In this document: piece by piece, positions 60,223 to 64,000 of the stretch
Layout: the number at the start of each line of letters is the position of its first letter
How positions within the stretch are numbered: position 1 is the stretch's first letter
Source: Komagataeibacter rhaeticus
GTDB taxonomy: Bacteria > Pseudomonadota > Alphaproteobacteria > Acetobacterales > Acetobacteraceae
DNA length: 64,000 bases
Assembly: GCF_003207855.1 (NCBI RefSeq)
Contig: NZ_NKTZ01000014.1
Span: forward strand, 1-64,000
Reading direction: 5' to 3'
The notes under the pieces: model-generated
Databases searched by the model: none
Told to the model about the DNA's origin: nothing
Seen by the model: the letters and a program-made list of their open reading frames with translations, nothing else
Program-made: the position numbers and the translations under genes

Positions 60223-61313
60223 CCGACGTATCCACAGCCGTTGACAGCAGAGCCACCGCGACGAAGGCCGCCCCCACCGTCTCCGCGTTCGAGTTCTGGC
60301 CGGGGTGGATCTTCTACACGCCCATCGTGCTGTACTGGATCATCCTGGGCCTGTGGTACCGTGACTTCAGCCTGCCCACCGCCGCCAACCCGCGTATCGA
60401 GACCGGCGGCCTGTGCGGGGAGAGCAAGAGCTCGATCCTGGACATGGCGGGCGACGTGGCCCGCCGGTGGATCGCCCCCTATGCCGTGCTGACCACCGGC
60501 GCGGATGACACCGCGCGCGCGCTGGCGGCGATGGACGGGGCGGGCCTGTCCTTTCCTGTCGTGCTCAAGCCCGATATCGGCTGCAATGGCACCGGCGTGC
60601 GGATCATGCGCGACGTGGACAGCCTGACACAGGGCATGGCGGCGTTCGGGCGCGGGGTACCGGTCATGCTCCAGCACCTGATCCCCTACGGGCATGAGGT
60701 GGGGATTTTCTACATCCGCCACCCCGACCAGAAAAACGGCCGCATCACCTCACTTACCTACAAGGAAGTGCCCTGCCTGACCGGCGATGGCCATTCCACG
60801 GTGGAGGAACTGCTCCATGCCGATGCCCGGACCCGGCTGGTGCCCCACATCTACATCCCCCGCCTGCGCGCCCGCCTGGCCGAAGTGCCGCCGGCGGGGC
60901 AGTCACTGCCGCTGGTGTTTGCGGGCAATCACTGCAAGGGCTCGATCTTCCATGACCGCGCCATTGACATCACCCCCGCGCTGGAAGCACGCGTGAACGA
61001 GATCATGCGGGACATACCCGACTTCCATTTCGGCCGGATCGACGCCAAGGCCCGCAGTCTGGCCACCCTGCGCGAGGGCGAGGACTTCCAGATCATCGAG
61101 ATCAACGGCGTGGGGTCGGAAGCCACCCATATCTGGGATGCGCGCACCACGCTGCGCCATGCCTATGCCACGCAGTTCATGCATTACCGCGAGACCTTCC
61201 GCATCGGCGCCAAGAAGCGGCGCGAGGGCTGGAAGAGCAGCGGTGCCATGGCCATGCTGCGCGCGTGGCTGCGCCAGCGCCGGCTGATGGCGTCCTACCC
61301 GCTTAATGACTGA
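60219..61313 (+). CDS. Membrane-anchored ATP-grasp domain protein, unknown substrate
   Basis: The 364-residue protein starts with a soluble tail and one hydrophobic helix at about residues 28-46 (WIFYTPIVLYWIILGLWY). An ATP-grasp domain follows with the ATP-binding VVLKPDIGCNGTGVRIM near 113-129, GHEVGIFYIR, and the metal-binding IIEINGVGSEATHIWD near 289-304. ATP-grasp enzymes join a carboxylate to an amine or thiol through an acyl phosphate, like D-Ala-D-Ala ligase. Neither the acceptor nor the donor can be read here. Coupling to a DedA flippase suggests a lipid-linked or envelope substrate. Confidence 0.7.
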   Translation: MTDVSTAVDSRATATKAAPTVSAFEFWPGWIFYTPIVLYWIILGLWYRDFSLPTAANPRIETGGLCGESKSSILDMAGDVARRWIAPYAVLTTGADDTARALAAMDGAGLSFPVVLKPDIGCNGTGVRIMRDVDSLTQGMAAFGRGVPVMLQHLIPYGHEVGIFYIRHPDQKNGRITSLTYKEVPCLTGDGHSTVEELLHADARTRLVPHIYIPRLRARLAEVPPAGQSLPLVFAGNHCKGSIFHDRAIDITPALEARVNEIMRDIPDFHFGRIDAKARSLATLREGEDFQIIEINGVGSEATHIWDARTTLRHAYATQFMHYRETFRIGAKKRREGWKSSGAMAMLRAWLRQRRLMASYPLND

Positions 61314-61349
61314 GGCAATACCTTCATTAATATGTTAATTAATAAAGAC

Positions 61350-61431
61350 AAAAGTTTTTGGGTGCCGCTTTTTTTCAAAAAAGCGGCGTCTCTTGAAGCT
61401 TTTTGAAAAAAGCTTCACCAAAAACTTTTTC
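61350..61431. repeat. Double-hairpin intergenic element, copy F (best outer stem, covariant)
   Basis: This copy lies between the convergent ATP-grasp and mlaD genes. Orientation is reversed as in copy A: hairpin GCCGCTTTT/AAAAGCGGC (61364-61387) first, then TGAAGCTTTTT/AAAAAGCTTCA (61394-61417). A C-G pair of the other copies is T-A here. The flanks AAAAGTTTTTGGGTG and CACCAAAAACTTTT pair over 14 bp with a single bulged G. Confidence 0.85.
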
Positions 61432-61466
61432 TGGTCTGCAGGATACGCGGTGGGCGCGAGCGCCGC

Positions 61467-61922
61467 TCAGTCCGGCAGGCCGCCATTGCCGAAGATGTAG
61501 TTGCTGATCCGCTGTTCCAGGCTGAGCGGTTCCTGTGTATTGGTCACTACGGCACCCGGCGCAAGCCGCCCGGCCGACTGCCCCGCCTGCACCAGCAGCG
61601 CCGTATCGGCCGTAAGAGTGGGGCTGCCGATGGCAAGACTGGTATCATCGGGCAGCGCAATGTTGCGGTCCAGCGTGAAGCCCACATTGGCCATGTAGGT
61701 TGTGGGGTCGAGTTTTATGGACAGCACCCGGCCCACCGGCACGCCATCCATGTCCACATCCGCCCCCACCTTCAGGCCGTTGGCGGAAACGAAGCGCGCG
61801 GTCATGGGGTAGCGGTCTTGTGATCCACCGCTTTGCGATGCCCGGGCGTAGATACAGAACCCGCCCGCAACCAGAAGGACCAGCCCGCTGGATATGATTG
61901 CGCCACTTCTCTGCCTTGCCAT
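61467..61922 (-). CDS. mlaD: MlaD-like outer-membrane lipid asymmetry protein
   Basis: The 151-residue protein has one N-terminal transmembrane helix (SGAIISSGLVLLVAGGFCIYA) and an MCE domain starting MTARFVSANGLKVGADVDMDGVPVG near residue 42 (excerpt: NGLKVGADVDMDGVPVGRV), ending with the helix SLEQRISNYIFG. MlaD is the periplasmic substrate-binding subunit of the Mla phospholipid ABC transporter. The partners mlaE, mlaF, mlaC and mlaA are not next to it, so the gene is isolated here. AGGGGG precedes the ATG at 61922. Confidence 0.88.
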   Translation of the reverse strand: MARQRSGAIISSGLVLLVAGGFCIYARASQSGGSQDRYPMTARFVSANGLKVGADVDMDGVPVGRVLSIKLDPTTYMANVGFTLDRNIALPDDTSLAIGSPTLTADTALLVQAGQSAGRLAPGAVVTNTQEPLSLEQRISNYIFGNGGLPD

Positions 61923-62045
61923 ACCGGCCCCCTGCCCCATAAACGCATGCACCGTCCCGAAATCCGCCGCATTGCCGGGCCATGGGGGTGCGGCACTCTG
62001 CCTTGCCTTATCCTTTTATTCTACTGCGTCACGGACGGGGGGACA

Positions 62046-62888
62046 ATGACACTCCTTCAGGCTATCATCATTGCAATCATACAGGGTTCGACCGAACAGT
62101 TCCCCATAAGCAGCCTTGGGCACGCGGCCATCGTGCCCGCCATCCTGCACTGGCCGCTGGACCTGCATGGGGAGATGTTCCTGCCCCTGCTGGTCATGCT
62201 GCACCTGGGTACATGCGTGGCACTTCTGGTCTTTTTCTGGCGCGACTGGGTGGCGCTGTTTACCGGGGCGGCCGGCCGGCATGGCGAAGCCACCCAGATG
62301 GACAGCATCCGTATCCTGGCGCTGCTGGCTGTCGCAACCATTCCGGCGGTGGTGATCGGGGGGCTGTTTGAACACGCGATCCGCAGCCTGTTCGGCACGG
62401 CGCGCTATGCCGCAATCTTCCTGACGCTGAATGGCGTAATGCTGCTGGTGGTGGACCGCATGCGCGCGGGCCTGCTGCCCGGACGGGCACGTTCACTGGC
62501 CTCGCTGGGGTTTGGCGAAGCCCTGCTGATCGGGCTGTTCCAGTGCCTGGCGTTCTTCCCCGGCCTGTCCCGTTCGGGTGCGTGCATCGTGGGCGGGCTG
62601 CTGCGCGGGCTTTCGCATGAAAATTCGGCGCGCTTCGCCTTTCTCATGGCGCAGCCGGTCATCCTGGCGGCAACGGTGCTGGAAGCGCTCAAGCTGCGCC
62701 ATGCGCCGCCGCAGCCCGGGCAGATGCACATGGCCATTATCGCAGCCGTTGTTGCCTCAGTCGTGGCGCTGGTCTGCACCGGCATCCTGATGCGCTATTT
62801 CCATGACCATGAGGACTGGGCGCTGCGCCCCTTTGGCTGGTACTGCATTGGCGCGGGCGCGCTGTCGTTCCTCTACCTGTCCTTCTGA
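62046..62888 (+). CDS. uppP: Undecaprenyl-diphosphatase UppP/BacA-like, variant motif
   Basis: The 280-residue multi-pass membrane phosphatase recycles undecaprenyl diphosphate to the monophosphate carrier for cell-wall synthesis. The first catalytic motif is QGSTEQFPISSLGH at residues 13-26, where most family members have EFLPISSTGH, and the second is FPGLSRSGA near 168. The (E/Q)xxxE and PGxSRSG residues needed for activity are kept. GGGGGGA precedes the ATG. A bacitracin-resistance role is known for the family. Confidence 0.88.
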   Translation: MTLLQAIIIAIIQGSTEQFPISSLGHAAIVPAILHWPLDLHGEMFLPLLVMLHLGTCVALLVFFWRDWVALFTGAAGRHGEATQMDSIRILALLAVATIPAVVIGGLFEHAIRSLFGTARYAAIFLTLNGVMLLVVDRMRAGLLPGRARSLASLGFGEALLIGLFQCLAFFPGLSRSGACIVGGLLRGLSHENSARFAFLMAQPVILAATVLEALKLRHAPPQPGQMHMAIIAAVVASVVALVCTGILMRYFHDHEDWALRPFGWYCIGAGALSFLYLSF

Positions 62889-62911
62889 ACCATTATCAGG
62901 CCGGGGCGCGT

Positions 62912-64000
62912 TCAGCCATGTCCCTGGCCGCCATCACCCGACCCCATGCCGCCGCCCCCCGTGCCATCGCGCGGGCCCGTATAGGCACCCGGCGGCGGGC
63001 GGCGCACCGGCGGCACCATCATGCCCGGATCGCCCATCACATCCAGCCCCGAGACAGAGGCCACATGCGAAAGCCTGTCGCGCGGCAGGGCCTCGGGGCA
63101 TTCATCACGCAGAAAGGCGATGATCTGCTCACGGATCTCGCAGCGCAGGTCCCAGCTCTGCATGGCCGAACGCGCGCTGGCTATGACGCGCACGGTCATG
63201 ACATGGGCGTTGCAGTCCGCAACCTGCACCGCGAATTCCTTGCCATCCCACAGCGGGGCGGAATGCACGATTTCACGCAGGCGGGCGCGGATGCGCTCCA
63301 TCGGCGCGTTGAAATCCAGGTGGATGAACACCACCCCGATCAGTGCTGCTGAATTATGGGTCCAGTTCTGGAATGTGTTTTCCAGGAAATACGAGATCGG
63401 CACGATATGCCGCCGCCAGTCCCACACCCGCAGCACGACATAGGTGGAGGTGATTTCCTCCACCCATGCCCAGTCCCCGTTGATGATGATCAGGTCTTCC
63501 ATGCGGATGGGCTGGGTCATGGCGATCTGCATGCCCGCGAACAGGTTGGTCAGCAGCGGGCGGGCGGCAAGCCCCACCACCAGTGACGCTGCGCCGGCGG
63601 AAGCGAACAGGCTCAGCCCGTACTGCCGCACCGGCTCGAATGTCATCAGCGCGGCGCCAATGGTCAGCAGCCCGATCATGAGATCCGTCGTGCGCCGCAG
63701 CACGCGCACCTGCGTCATGTGCGTGCGCAGCAGGATGTCGTCCTTGTCGTCCTTGCCGTTGATGCGCTTGAGGTAGGCATCGGACAGGATGCGCGTGGCC
63801 ACCACCGCCGCATAGCCCAGCATGAGCACGAACAGCACCACCAGCGTGTGGGTGGTGGCCTGCATGATATCATACGGCAGGCCCGATACCGGCAGCGCGG
63901 TGCCGACAAATACAATGACCAGCATGATGCGCACCGGGCGCTGCATGGCCATGGTGAACGAGCGCACGAAGGCCCCGCGCTTCTGCCCCGGAATGCGCAG
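62912..64000 (-). CDS. MscS family mechanosensitive channel, C-terminal part (N-terminus outside window)
   Basis: The frame is open to the window edge without a stop, so the start lies beyond 64000. At least 362 residues are visible. They contain hydrophobic helices, the pore-lining glycine/alanine-rich helix LFASAGAASLVVGLAARPLLTN and the beta domain QPIRMEDLIIINGDWAWVEE with the carboxyl vestibule region. The protein ends in a proline/glycine-rich tail (GDGTGGGGMGSGDGG-like). The channel releases solutes on osmotic downshock. It converges with uppP, 23 bp apart. Confidence 0.88.
   Translation of the reverse strand: MRIPGQKRGAFVRSFTMAMQRPVRIMLVIVFVGTALPVSGLPYDIMQATTHTLVVLFVLMLGYAAVVATRILSDAYLKRINGKDDKDDILLRTHMTQVRVLRRTTDLMIGLLTIGAALMTFEPVRQYGLSLFASAGAASLVVGLAARPLLTNLFAGMQIAMTQPIRMEDLIIINGDWAWVEEITSTYVVLRVWDWRRHIVPISYFLENTFQNWTHNSAALIGVVFIHLDFNAPMERIRARLREIVHSAPLWDGKEFAVQVADCNAHVMTVRVIASARSAMQSWDLRCEIREQIIAFLRDECPEALPRDRLSHVASVSGLDVMGDPGMMVPPVRRPPPGAYTGPRDGTGGGGMGSGDGGQGHG

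Overview
The window is a piece of the chromosome of a GC-rich alphaproteobacterium, almost certainly an acetic acid bacterium (Acetobacteraceae, most like Komagataeibacter/Gluconacetobacter). The main reasons are a succinyl-CoA:acetate CoA-transferase of the AarC type lying near citrate synthase (the acetate-resistance variant of the TCA cycle), glutathione-dependent formaldehyde oxidation, and typical alphaproteobacterial gene orders (dxs-tlyA, miaB-phoH-ybeY-corC, a DsbA-like gene before smc, uvrC-pgsA-moaD-moaE). Nearly all of the DNA is core-genome coding sequence. I see no rRNA, tRNA, CRISPR, prophage or insertion sequence.

Layout. 0-6.2 kb, plus strand: the end of dxs, then tlyA, rlmN, argG, an FKBP lipoprotein, a cytochrome c lipoprotein, trpS and yjbQ. 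6.3-8.3 kb, minus: formaldehyde detoxification (fghA, frmA). 8.5-10.1 kb, plus: a bestrophin-like channel and a CarD regulator. 10.1-17.6 kb, minus: an MFS transporter and the TamA/TamB outer-membrane assembly pair. 18-27.3 kb, plus: miaB-phoH-ybeY-corC, a DsbA-like thioredoxin-fold protein and an unusually long SMC. 27.5-33.2 kb: aarC (minus), three small enzymes and gltA (plus), then a small Fur-box gene (minus). 33.4-40.3 kb: pyrE-murI, a polyprenyl synthase, a TrmN6-like methylase and nrdA-nrdB under paired NrdR-like operators. 40.5-44.5 kb, minus: uvrC-pgsA-lipoprotein-moaD-moaE. 44.9-52.1 kb: xthA, an OmpR-type regulator, an L,D-transpeptidase, a CPA1 antiporter, an RsmB-type methylase and guaB. 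52.3-59.4 kb, minus: one tightly packed run of lytic transglycosylase, dacC, tmk, holB, metG, tatD and an MBL hydrolase. 59.6-64 kb: a DedA/ATP-grasp pair, an orphan MlaD, a UppP variant and the start-truncated end of an MscS channel.

The most unusual signal is not a gene. Six copies of an intergenic element of about 80 bp are spread over the window (near 6.3, 27.4, 35.1, 37.2, 52.3 and 61.4 kb). Each lies just past a stop codon, and five of the six sit between convergent genes. The intact copies carry two perfect or nearly perfect hairpins side by side, with outer arms that can pair, so the whole could fold as a three-way junction. Stem bases change in compensating pairs between copies, which indicates that structure rather than sequence is conserved. 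I do not recognise it as a named family.

Other points of interest are a near-consensus Fur box almost touching the start codon of an unknown cysteine-containing small protein, two NrdR-like boxes 31 bp apart upstream of nrdAB, an AT-rich segment with a perfect DnaA box between uvrC and xthA, and a translationally coupled DedA/membrane-anchored ATP-grasp pair of unknown job.
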